Below are positions 1 to 7,152 of a DNA stretch of 14,313 nt, in pieces. Both the position numbers and the translations under genes were made by a program. The first letter of the stretch is position 1, and each line of letters opens with the position of its first letter. Origin of the DNA: Bacteroidota bacterium (GTDB taxonomy: Bacteria; Bacteroidota; Bacteroidia; Bacteroidales; GCA-2748055); assembly GCA_030642565.1 (NCBI GenBank), contig DAOWNM010000028.1, positions 1 to 14,313 on the forward strand, in the 5' to 3' direction. Under the pieces are notes generated by a model. That model was not told where the DNA came from. It ran no database searches and saw nothing but the letters and a program-made list of their open reading frames with translations.

Positions 1-1
1 G

Positions 2-1087
2 ATGGATCGGGCAGGGGATGTGGAGGTGCTTGCTAACGGGGGTTATGCCATATGTGGCACAGAAACCAGTGAATCGCTTGGGAAAAGAATGGTCCTGATT
101 GTTACCGATAAATATGGCAATGTACGAAGCGGTTTCCCAAGATATTATGCAGAGGAGGGGCTGGAGACAGGGGGCAGCTCACTGATTGCTCTGCAGGACG
201 GTGAAGGAGGGTTTTTTCTGTCGGGGTTGGTGGAACGGCCTGTGGCAGGAACACAAGCGGTGCAGAAAGATATTTTCCTGGTAAGGACCTCTGCCAACGG
301 TGAAGAGACCTGGCAAAGAAGTTATGGTTCGCTTGAAGATGAGCAAATTCTTCATTCCATTGAAAAGATCAATTCGGGATATATGCTGGCAGGTTACCAG
401 GTGAAGGATGGAAAATCAGATTTACTCGTAATGGGTGTTACTGAAGAGGGGGATTCAATTAGGTTGAGTCTGAATTACAACAATCCATATGCCGAAAACT
501 CCACTGCTACCTTTCTGTTGAATACGGGAGAAATGTACCTGTGTGCGTGCACATTTGATAAGATAAAGGATCAAGGGACCGGCATACAGATTCTCACTTT
601 TGATGATGAATTAAGTCCTCTGGCCAAAAACCTTTCAGGTGAATTTAATGAATTCGGTATGTGTATCATCGAGGAGGGTAATAATGAATTCCTGGTCCTT
701 GGAAACCGGGAAAACGGATCGGGAGATAGTGAGCTGTTGCTCTATGGCATAGAGACAGATGGTTTGCTCATAACAAATTCATCACTGCTTGCAACCATTT
801 CAGAGGCAAACACTGACCTTATAGGGAAGAAGGTCATTAAGACTGCATCAGGGAACCTGGCCATTGCCGGAACCAGAAGGGAGGGTGTAAACAGTGAGGT
901 ATTGTTGCAGTTTGTCTCCTCTTCGCATCAGATAGAAGAACAGGTTACCTATGGTGCCTCGGGTGCCCAAACCGGAATGGATATTGAACTTTATGACGAT
1001 GGTGGATTTGTTTTACTGGGTACAAACAGTTATGGGGAGAGCACTGTTATCTCCTTAATGAAAACCAGTGCAACAGGGGATATCTAA
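2..1087 (+). CDS. Beta-propeller-like repeat protein, 5' end cut by window edge
   Basis: The frame is open to the left edge and the first visible residues already belong to a repeat, so the ATG at base 2 is probably internal and the true start lies outside the window. Seven copies of a roughly 50-56 residue unit are visible. Each centres on a strand pattern like GGYxxxGT, near residues 13, 69, 126, 177, 229, 284 and 334 (for example ANGGYAICGT, INSGYMLAGY, DDGGFVLLGT). Some units are preceded by YG and followed by a GN/GD turn. Seven such units would suit a seven-bladed beta-propeller, as in delta-60-type repeat proteins; this is inference. No C-terminal T9SS sorting domain is present. Its TAA stop shares a base with the ATG of the next gene, so the two are probably translationally coupled and act together outside the cytoplasm. 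The exact function is unknown. Confidence 0.75.
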   Translation: MDRAGDVEVLANGGYAICGTETSESLGKRMVLIVTDKYGNVRSGFPRYYAEEGLETGGSSLIALQDGEGGFFLSGLVERPVAGTQAVQKDIFLVRTSANGEETWQRSYGSLEDEQILHSIEKINSGYMLAGYQVKDGKSDLLVMGVTEEGDSIRLSLNYNNPYAENSTATFLLNTGEMYLCACTFDKIKDQGTGIQILTFDDELSPLAKNLSGEFNEFGMCIIEEGNNEFLVLGNRENGSGDSELLLYGIETDGLLITNSSLLATISEANTDLIGKKVIKTASGNLAIAGTRREGVNSEVLLQFVSSSHQIEEQVTYGASGAQTGMDIELYDDGGFVLLGTNSYGESTVISLMKTSATGDI

Positions 1088-3831
1088 TGACTTATATATA
1101 CAGAAAACTGAATCAGATGAGGAACATTATGTTCCTGCCGGTTTCATTGATGTTGTTACTGGCAAATGGGTTATTATGGGGTCAGACAACCGTTCACCTG
1201 GAGACTGGGGGAGTTGTTATCGACCTGATTTGTGAAAGTAGCGGTACCTATCAATTTATTGGGACCAACCCGGATGATATACCAGGCACCTTTGCTCTTT
1301 TTGAAGCCAGTACGGGAAACCCTGTGCCGGGACATATTATCGATACAGATTTGACCGATGATATGGCTATCCTTGATCCGGTAGGATTGGATGGAGTATA
1401 TCGTGTCCGATACTCCTATCAGCTTGGAGAGGTAACCAGGAGTGTCTCCAGCCTGTTTACCGTTTCTCTTCTGGATGATATTGAGATTCAGAATTTACCA
1501 GACTCTGTATGTAAAAATGATCCACCCTATCCTCTTGTCCCCGTACCAAGTTTGTCAGATCCGGGTGCCACTTATACATTCTCAGGCCCGGGTGTCTCCG
1601 GTAACCAGTCGGTCGGCTATTATTACAGTCCGGCCAGCACACAAGTTGCCGAAGGCTGGATCCAGATAAGCCTGTACTATAACGCTTCAAATGGCTGTCA
1701 GGTATCGGTCAATTATTCCATTTACAATAGTTTTGTCCCCACACTCAATTTCTCTACCACCTCCTCATGCATACCTTCAACCGGAGGCCTGGTTCAGTTT
1801 GATAACCTGACCAGTGGCAAGTATGCTGTGGAGAGTTGGAGCTGGAATTTTGGGGATCCGGATAGCGGACCTGATAATACCAGTAGTGAGGAGAATCCTT
1901 ATCACTTTTATCCAAGGCCAGGCATATGGAGTGTCATATTAAATGCAGAGACCTATGATGGCTGCATTGCCAGTCAGGGTCAAAACGTTGTAATTTCTGA
2001 CCAACCTATCGTGGATTTTACCTGGATCACTGATTGCTTTATCAGGGGGGAGCTAAGCTCTTTCCTGGATCGGTCGGAATCGCCATATGCTACGATTGAT
2101 GATTTGCTGTGGACCTTCAGAACCACCAGTGGTGGTGTTTTAGGGCAGATTGCAAGTAACTCTCCTGAAGATACCATTCGTTTTCCTTTTACCTCAATAA
2201 ATGAGTATAGTGTAACGCTGGATGTGGAAAATGATCTGGGTTGTGGTGGATCTCTTACCAAAATCATTGCCCTGAAGCCAACTTATACCCTTACCACTGA
2301 TGGATATTTAGAGACATTTGATGACCAGCCGGCAGATTGGTTTGTGGATTCAGAGGATAGTACGGAGAGCTGGGTGATCGGTGAGCCCAATTTCACCGGG
2401 TTTAGTCCGGTGGCAGGAGATCTGGCATGGTATACCGACTTACCAAGCACTCCAGAATATCTGGAGCACTCTTGGGTTGAGAGCCCGTGTTTTGATCTGT
2501 CAGCACTCTCTATACCGCTTGTGCAGCTTGATATATTGAAGAGTTTTGTACCTGGTACTGATGGAGCAGTGATGCAGTACCAGCACCGGGTGAGCGATGG
2601 CTGGCATAACCTGGGTGTTGTGGATGGAGGTATCAACTGGTACAATAGTTATGGAATTTTCAACAAACCCGGTGGCAGTAGTTTCGGATGGGGTCTTTCC
2701 CTGTTTGAGCCCGATGAAACATGGGTACATGCCGGCTATGCAATTGATGTCCTGGAAGATATTCCACATGTAAAATTCCGCCTGGCAATTGGAACAGGTG
2801 AAGCAAAACCTTTAGGGAACCAGGGCTTTGCATTTGATAATTTTCGTATTGGAGAACGGGTTAGAAATTCAGTCATAGAGCATTTTACCAATTCGGCCAG
2901 CAGTGAAGCCATTGAAGCGGATGAGATAGTTGAGCAATTTGTCTCGGACTATTCCAACCTGGTCATAGATCTGCAATACCACATGGACTATCCGGGTGAG
3001 GATCCAATGAATTTGAATAATCCCGTTCCTCCTTCGGTACGTTCCTTTAATTATGGTGTTCCATCTGTTCCCTATGCAGTTTTAAATGGTGGAGCCGGAC
3101 CTGAGTACCGGTATGATTTCTCAAATCCCTCGGAACAACCCGATGGGGAGGTGTTGAAGTCATCGTCTCTTGATATTCCGCCATTTAATCTGAACCTTTT
3201 GGCTGATTTTCTGGGAAATCGTCTGGAAGGTAATATAAAAGTAACCTGTAAAGAGGATGATTTCGACTCCAATATCCAGCTCTATGTTGTGGTGATTGAA
3301 CAACTGGTCACTGCTTATACCGGTGCAGACCAGACAACATCATTCCGGAATGTTGTGTTGGATATTCTTCCATCGGCCAGTGGCAAATTGCTGGGTAATG
3401 TTTGGGGAAGCGGTATCTCAAAGAGTCTTGATTTTGCTTGGGATTATGCATCTTATGTGGAGGATGTGGACGATTTGATACTAGTGGCCTTTATCATGGA
3501 CAGGGACCATGATCAGATTCTTCAGTCAGCGTCGCTGAAGTATAGTCCGGGAACGGGATTTGAGAATAGTCAGGTGACAGAGGAGACCCTGGCCATTTAC
3601 CCCAATCCGGCCCGTGAATATGTCTATATCAATTTCGGAGCAGATGTGGAGCAAAAGGGACAGTTGAAGATTGTTGATCTTACTGGCAGGTCCGTGATGA
3701 CTTCAGAGGTGCTACCCGGGTTTTCCATCCAAAAACTAGAGATCTCCAGCCTTTCACAGGGAATATATCTGGTGCAGTGGATTGAATCGGGAGTATTAAA
3801 AGGAGGGGGGAAACTGGTGCACGTGCGTTGA
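1087..3831 (+). CDS. T9SS-secreted PKD-domain protein with Omp28/thioredoxin-like region
   Basis: This 914-residue protein starts with a signal peptide (hydrophobic core about residues 14-31, likely cut after LLWGQ). It ends in a type A T9SS sorting domain (about 836-914: YPNPA, LTGRSV, GIYLVQW), so it should cross the outer membrane and be surface-attached or released. In between lie an N-terminal beta region, a clear PKD domain (about 219-304, with WSWNFGDP and YPRPGIWSV) and a second divergent PKD-like domain (308-395). These are followed by a jelly-roll/MAM-like segment (404-590, ending FAFDNFRIG) and a thioredoxin-like part (592-670, VIEHFTNSASS and GVPSVPYAVLNG) followed by an Omp28-like C-terminal part. 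The usual CxxC of that fold is missing. The start at 1087 overlaps the previous stop (TAATG); ATG at 1117 (residue 11) would also give a good signal peptide. Its substrate or binding target cannot be told. Confidence 0.85.
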   Translation: MTYIYRKLNQMRNIMFLPVSLMLLLANGLLWGQTTVHLETGGVVIDLICESSGTYQFIGTNPDDIPGTFALFEASTGNPVPGHIIDTDLTDDMAILDPVGLDGVYRVRYSYQLGEVTRSVSSLFTVSLLDDIEIQNLPDSVCKNDPPYPLVPVPSLSDPGATYTFSGPGVSGNQSVGYYYSPASTQVAEGWIQISLYYNASNGCQVSVNYSIYNSFVPTLNFSTTSSCIPSTGGLVQFDNLTSGKYAVESWSWNFGDPDSGPDNTSSEENPYHFYPRPGIWSVILNAETYDGCIASQGQNVVISDQPIVDFTWITDCFIRGELSSFLDRSESPYATIDDLLWTFRTTSGGVLGQIASNSPEDTIRFPFTSINEYSVTLDVENDLGCGGSLTKIIALKPTYTLTTDGYLETFDDQPADWFVDSEDSTESWVIGEPNFTGFSPVAGDLAWYTDLPSTPEYLEHSWVESPCFDLSALSIPLVQLDILKSFVPGTDGAVMQYQHRVSDGWHNLGVVDGGINWYNSYGIFNKPGGSSFGWGLSLFEPDETWVHAGYAIDVLEDIPHVKFRLAIGTGEAKPLGNQGFAFDNFRIGERVRNSVIEHFTNSASSEAIEADEIVEQFVSDYSNLVIDLQYHMDYPGEDPMNLNNPVPPSVRSFNYGVPSVPYAVLNGGAGPEYRYDFSNPSEQPDGEVLKSSSLDIPPFNLNLLADFLGNRLEGNIKVTCKEDDFDSNIQLYVVVIEQLVTAYTGADQTTSFRNVVLDILPSASGKLLGNVWGSGISKSLDFAWDYASYVEDVDDLILVAFIMDRDHDQILQSASLKYSPGTGFENSQVTEETLAIYPNPAREYVYINFGADVEQKGQLKIVDLTGRSVMTSEVLPGFSIQKLEISSLSQGIYLVQWIESGVLKGGGKLVHVR

Positions 3832-5040
3832 TCACTCCTCCTGTTGGAGAGCATGGACAAACTCCTCCCCAAAACTGATAAGGCGGTCCGTGTCCTGGCT
3901 ATTGGGAAGGAACCTTGCGGTCTGTCCTTCACCCACAATTTTCAGTTTGAGGTTCCTCAGGTGGTCCTCAATTAGCTTAACCGCTTCACCACTCCATCCA
4001 AATGAACCAAATGCAGCAGCAGGTTTTCCTTTATCACGTATGGGATTGATAACAGCAAAAAGTTTGTATACCGGCAGAAGGGTATTCTGGTTAATGGTGG
4101 GCGAACCCACTATGATGCCGTCAGCCTTAACCACATGTTCCTCCAGATCGCCCAACAGGATGTTCTCGATATCCAGGAGGTCCACTTCAACATCTCCTGA
4201 TTTCATCAGCCCCTTGGTCACCTGTCTGGCCATCTCTCCAGTATACCCATAAGCAGAGATGTAAGCCACCAATACCCTGTTGCTCTTGCGGGTCTCGTCC
4301 AGGTATTTGGTGGCAAGTTTGAATGAGCGGTCAATCTTCTCTTTCCAGCCCGACCTGAGTATGGGGCCATGGCCAGGACAGATCATATCTACCGGAAGCG
4401 CTTTTATCTTCTCAATGGCTTTAAGCATGAACTTGCTGAAAGGCTTCAGAATCACATTAAAGTAGTAATCAAATGCATCGCTATAGTCACCTATCAGATC
4501 ATCAAACATCAGCTCATCAGCATAGTGTGCTCCGAAGGAGTCACAGGTGAAAAGCAGACCCTCCTCTTCCAGGTATGTGTAGATCGTGTCGGGCCAGTGC
4601 AGGTTGGGTGCACCGATGACCCTTAACTTCTTATTACCCAGGTCAATGATATCCCCATCTCTCACTTTCATTGATTTAAAAGGGCGGTCCACCATTTCAC
4701 CAAGGTATGTCAATGCCTGTCCGCTTCCCACCACTGTGGCATTGGGTGCTATTTCGAGAAGGTATTTCAGGGAACCTGAATGGTCAGGTTCGGTATGGTT
4801 GAATACGATATATTCGATCTCTGACGGATCGGTCAGTGAAACCAGTTTTTTCTTAAACTCTGGCCAATATCTCTCTTTGACTGTTTCAATAACCGCTTTT
4901 TTCTCTGCCTCAATGAAGTAGGAGTTGTAAGTGGTTCCGTATTTGGTTTCCATCACAATGTCGAAGGTGACAATTTCATGATCCAGAACCCCTATCCAAT
5001 TCACATCTTCGCTGACCAGTACTGTTTTTGTATTATTCAT
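3832..5040 (-). CDS. fprA: Flavodiiron protein (FprA-family A-type flavoprotein)
   Basis: This cytoplasmic enzyme family reduces O2 to water or NO to N2O, using electrons from rubredoxin or a similar donor. With the start at 5040 it has 402 residues. Residues 1-250 form the metallo-beta-lactamase-like di-iron domain with a full ligand set: H82, E84, D86 and H87 in HTEPDH, H148 in LHWPDT, D167 in CDSFGAH and H224 in CPGHGP. Residues 255-402 form the flavodoxin domain, with the FMN phosphate loop near ISAYGYTGEMA and a SPTINQ loop. There is no fused rubredoxin, so this is the two-domain class A form. I chose ATG 5040 over an in-frame TTG at 5064 because the TTG lies inside the likely promoter box. 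The stop codon directly abuts that of the convergent T9SS gene. The role is probably oxygen or NO defence in an anaerobe; which gas is preferred cannot be read from sequence. Confidence 0.95.
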   Translation of the reverse strand: MNNTKTVLVSEDVNWIGVLDHEIVTFDIVMETKYGTTYNSYFIEAEKKAVIETVKERYWPEFKKKLVSLTDPSEIEYIVFNHTEPDHSGSLKYLLEIAPNATVVGSGQALTYLGEMVDRPFKSMKVRDGDIIDLGNKKLRVIGAPNLHWPDTIYTYLEEEGLLFTCDSFGAHYADELMFDDLIGDYSDAFDYYFNVILKPFSKFMLKAIEKIKALPVDMICPGHGPILRSGWKEKIDRSFKLATKYLDETRKSNRVLVAYISAYGYTGEMARQVTKGLMKSGDVEVDLLDIENILLGDLEEHVVKADGIIVGSPTINQNTLLPVYKLFAVINPIRDKGKPAAAFGSFGWSGEAVKLIEDHLRNLKLKIVGEGQTARFLPNSQDTDRLISFGEEFVHALQQEE

Positions 5041-5061
5041 TGAATGGTCCGTATTAGGCTG

Positions 5062-5069
5062 CAAATATA
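5062..5069 (-). promoter_or_regulatory. Bacteroidota -7 box (TATATTTG) for the flavodiiron gene
   Basis: The minus strand reads TATATTTG, a full match to the Bacteroidota -7 consensus TAnnTTTG, 21 bases before the ATG at 5040. No TTTG is seen at the usual -33 spacing; that position falls inside the terminator hairpin of the upstream gene. The predicted transcript leader would be about 15 bases. Confidence 0.5.
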
Positions 5070-5103
5070 GACAAAAAAGCTGTCCCGCCGGAGCAGGACA
5101 GCT
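5070..5103 (-). terminator. Rho-independent terminator of the small exported protein gene
   Basis: On the minus strand an 8-bp perfect stem (AGCTGTCC with GGACAGCT, arms 5096-5103 and 5078-5085) encloses a 10-base loop in which two further pairs are possible. It is followed by a run of six T (5078-5073). It lies about 40 bases after the stop codon at 5144. The T run occurs only in the minus direction, so it serves the minus-strand gene. Confidence 0.85.
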
Positions 5104-5143
5104 ACTGAAAACTCACAATCTGAATATAACGGACCTTTGATTT

Positions 5144-5410
5144 TTAAGACCCTCCTCCACATTTACTGGAACAATCTGATCTTTTTTCGCTGGAGCAATC
5201 TGATTTCTTTTGGTTGGAGCAATCTCCGCTTTTGGTAGCTTTTGTTGATTTATCAGCTTTGTTCTCTGATTTCTTGCTTTTACTCTTTTTCTTTGGATCA
5301 TCTTCCTGAAGAGAGATCAGTGTAAGAGCGCTATGGCCTGATGCTATCACTGGAGCACTGATACCTCCTATGAAGAGGGCAAGTGCTAAAATGGCTAATG
5401 TTTTTTTCAT
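5144..5410 (-). CDS. Small exported Lys/Ser/Cys-rich repeat protein
   Basis: This is an 88-residue protein of unknown function. The start MKKTLAILALALF gives a typical Sec signal peptide with a likely cut near residue 24 (VIAS/G). A start at 5455 in the same frame would bury the signal behind 15 extra residues, so 5410 is preferred. The mature part begins with a short ordinary stretch (ALTLISLQEDDP). It then becomes a charged Lys/Ser-rich tract (about 39-60) and ends in three 8-residue units of the type DCSSEKRS, closing with CSSKCGGGS. There are four cysteines in the last 25 residues, which suggests disulfides or metal binding; this is inference. The gene stands alone between psd and the flavodiiron gene, with a weak promoter-like box upstream and a strong terminator downstream. 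I recognise no family. Confidence 0.7.
   Translation of the reverse strand: MKKTLAILALALFIGGISAPVIASGHSALTLISLQEDDPKKKSKSKKSENKADKSTKATKSGDCSNQKKSDCSSEKRSDCSSKCGGGS
5167..5238. repeat. 24-bp tandem repeat, three imperfect units
   Basis: Units begin at 5167, 5191 and 5215 on the plus strand, each opening with TGGARCAATCT and then diverging. The period is exactly 24 bp, so each unit encodes eight residues (DCSxxxxS) in the small exported protein and copy-number change would keep the frame. Confidence 0.8.
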
Positions 5411-5438
5411 GATCTTTTTTTTGTTCGGTTTCAGATGG

Positions 5439-5446
5439 CCAATATA
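5439..5446 (-). promoter_or_regulatory. Possible -7 box (TATATTGG) for the small exported protein
   Basis: The minus strand has TATATTGG, one base off TAnnTTTG, 28 bases before the ATG at 5410. Its position favours the 5410 start over 5455. No clear -33 element is seen, so this is weak. Confidence 0.3.
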
Positions 5447-5480
5447 GCGGATCATGAAAGGGCATTTTGTTAAAGAAATG

Positions 5481-5503
5481 TTAAAAAAGAGTTCAAGCTC
5501 TTC
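5481..5503 (-). terminator. Weak terminator after psd
   Basis: On the minus strand, starting at the last base of the psd stop codon, AAGAG (5502-5498) pairs with CTCTT (5491-5487) around a 6-base loop and runs into a T tract (5488-5483). The stem is only five pairs, so this is a modest candidate for the end of the rsfS-psd operon. Confidence 0.4.
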
Positions 5504-6156
5504 TATTTGAAGCTGGCGATTGGAGTGACGCCACCAGTTACCCGCTGGCCGGGTTCCACCATGATATGAGCATTAAGGGGAAGGAACAGGTCGAGTCTGG
5601 AGCCGAACTTTATAAAACCCATTTCACTTCCCTGCCTGGCGACCTCTCCTTCTTTGGCATAACAGCAGATCCTCCGAGCCACATATCCTGCAATCTGACT
5701 AACAAGCAGGTGCCCGAAAGGAGTTTCGATACCTATCGAGCTTCTTTCATTTAATGTAGAAGATTTGGGATGCCGTGCCACCAGGTACTGTCCGGGGTGG
5801 TATCTCTTATAGGAGATTTTTCCGCTAACAGGGAAGTAATTGATGTGAACATCATGAATGCTCATAAAGATGGATACCTGCCTGCATAAGCTATTCAGGT
5901 ACTCTTCCTGGTCTACCTGTTCGATGACCACTATTTTACCATCTGCGGGAGCAGTGATGGTTTTCTCATGGAGAAAGGGCCTTCTGGTGGGCACACGGAA
6001 AAACCGTAATACAAGGATCAGTACAATCAGTGAGATGGCACAGGTCAGGTAATTTACCTGGTACGGCAGGAACAGGGCGGATAGGACAATGAGTGCCAGC
6101 AATATAAAGATTGTGATCAAAACAATCCATCTTCCTTCACGGTGTATCTTTATCAT
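5503..6156 (-). CDS. psd: Phosphatidylserine decarboxylase, short (archaeal-type) form
   Basis: This enzyme converts phosphatidylserine to phosphatidylethanolamine at the inner membrane. It has 217 residues, the short form common in Bacteroidota. Two membrane segments lie at about residues 11-30 and 36-52, followed by the catalytic domain. ADG (71-73), SIHDVHINYFPVSG (99-112) and FIKFGSRLDLFLP (181-193) are the family landmarks. G185-S186 is the expected self-cleavage site, where S186 becomes the pyruvoyl cofactor. H104 is the likely catalytic histidine by analogy with the larger E. coli enzyme. The ATG overlaps the cdsA stop by four bases (ATGA), indicating coupled translation. It is the last gene of the rsfS-ftsH-DUF2007-cdsA operon and uses lipid derived from the CdsA product. 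No phosphatidylserine synthase gene is seen inside this window. Confidence 0.93.
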   Translation of the reverse strand: MIKIHREGRWIVLITIFILLALIVLSALFLPYQVNYLTCAISLIVLILVLRFFRVPTRRPFLHEKTITAPADGKIVVIEQVDQEEYLNSLCRQVSIFMSIHDVHINYFPVSGKISYKRYHPGQYLVARHPKSSTLNERSSIGIETPFGHLLVSQIAGYVARRICCYAKEGEVARQGSEMGFIKFGSRLDLFLPLNAHIMVEPGQRVTGGVTPIASFK

Positions 6157-6947
6157 TGCGCAAGTTTTATGAGAATGACCAGGATCAGAACAGCTGGGGT
6201 AACAAACAGAAGAGAGTCGAACCGATCCAGTATGCCGCCATGTCCGGGCAATATTTCCCCTGTATTTTTCACTTTCACTGTTCTTTTCAATCCCGATTCA
6301 AACAGGTCGCCTGCCAGACCGAGCAGGCTGACAAGCATAGAGATACCAAACCAGGCCCAGAGGGTCGATAAACCTGTGAAGTGCCAGATGATCCATCCAC
6401 TAAACAGCGTAATAAGTGATCCCCCGGCTAACCCTTCCCAGGTTTTTCCCGGTGAGAGTACGGGTGTCATCTTATGTCTGCCAAGAAGAGAGCCTGTCAC
6501 ATAAGCAAAGGTATCATTGATCCATAACAGTGCAATAATAAAAAGTGGCAACCGGAATTGAAATCCGGGCTCTTCCTCCATCCATCCAAGTGCGAAAAAG
6601 CTGGAGAGGGGAATGGAAAGCCAGAGAAAGGCAAGGGTGCCTGAGAGGGTTATTCCTCCCCTGAGGGCGGTCATAAGCCAGAGGGCCGGGGGAAGAAGTA
6701 ACCAGAGCAGGCTCAGGTTGTACTGAAACACGGCATGTTCGATGATCAGAAGAAGGGCTCCCGGGATCGCCCGGATCCAATGGATAGAGAGATCTCTTTT
6801 TTGAAGAAGTCCGAATAGCTCCTTTACCCCAAGAAGATATACAATCAGAAGAATAGCAGAAAAAGTGACCGGGCCAAGCAGTATGGAGCCTGCCACCAGA
6901 ACGATCAGGGTGACTCCAGTCAGGGTACGTAGTAACAGCTCTTTCAA
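6153..6947 (-). CDS. cdsA: Phosphatidate cytidylyltransferase (CDP-diacylglycerol synthase)
   Basis: CdsA makes CDP-diacylglycerol from phosphatidate and CTP, the branch point for all phospholipids in the inner membrane. The protein has 264 residues with many hydrophobic segments. Conserved pieces are WINDTFAYVTG (142-152), SPGKTWEG (165-172), GDLFESGLKR (213-222) and PGHGGILDRFDS (234-245). In the family signature the Lys-Asp pair before the PGHGG block reads Lys-Asn here (K227, N228; codon AAT). The start must be TTG at 6947: an in-frame TGA lies nine bases upstream and no ATG follows until residue 123. The TTG overlaps the stop of the preceding gene (TTGA), and the end overlaps psd (ATGA), so translation is coupled on both sides. 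Confidence 0.95.
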   Translation of the reverse strand: MKELLLRTLTGVTLIVLVAGSILLGPVTFSAILLIVYLLGVKELFGLLQKRDLSIHWIRAIPGALLLIIEHAVFQYNLSLLWLLLPPALWLMTALRGGITLSGTLAFLWLSIPLSSFFALGWMEEEPGFQFRLPLFIIALLWINDTFAYVTGSLLGRHKMTPVLSPGKTWEGLAGGSLITLFSGWIIWHFTGLSTLWAWFGISMLVSLLGLAGDLFESGLKRTVKVKNTGEILPGHGGILDRFDSLLFVTPAVLILVILIKLAQ

Positions 6948-7150
6948 TTGTAGTCAAATTCCTGGATCAGCTTCTTGGCCCTGATCACATTATCGCGATT
7001 CACGTAGAGCTCAACCACTCCAAATTTATAAGCAGAATCCTGTTTGTTTACTAAAAATGAGTGGATGTTATGGTCAGCCAGCATCTGCTTTGCCAACTCA
7101 GCTTTATAGGGTTGACCCGAGGAGAAAATATGAACCAGGTTGGCCTCCAC
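6944..7150 (-). CDS. DUF2007-like small protein
   Basis: This 68-residue cytoplasmic protein resembles the DUF2007 (putative prokaryotic signal-transducing) family. It has an opening strand followed by a helix that begins SGQPYKAELAKQML, then a strand with IHSFLVNKQ, then VELYVNRDNVIRAKKLI. Its biochemical role is unknown. The start appears to be GTG at 7150, two bases after the ftsH stop. There is no ATG before residue 23, which would remove the first strand and helix. A purine-rich AAAGAGG lies about ten bases upstream and could help initiation, though it is also ftsH coding sequence. The end overlaps the TTG of cdsA. Its place between ftsH and cdsA suggests a link to membrane homeostasis, but that is guilt by association only. 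Confidence 0.8.
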   Translation of the reverse strand: MEANLVHIFSSGQPYKAELAKQMLADHNIHSFLVNKQDSAYKFGVVELYVNRDNVIRAKKLIQEFDYN

Positions 7151-7152
7151 GG

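Noticed and set aside
3832..3856. CTCC/GGAG hairpin just after the convergent stops as a terminator
   Set aside because: The stem is only four pairs, is inside the flavodiiron coding sequence and has no T run.
5041..5064. TTG start eight codons upstream for the flavodiiron protein
   Set aside because: It lies within the TATATTTG promoter box and the added residues are not typical; ATG 5040 fits the family.
5113..5301. Second minus-strand frame rich in Lys/Gln overlapping the small exported protein
   Set aside because: It arises from reading the 24-bp repeat in another frame and lacks a signal peptide or plausible start; the signal-peptide frame is better.
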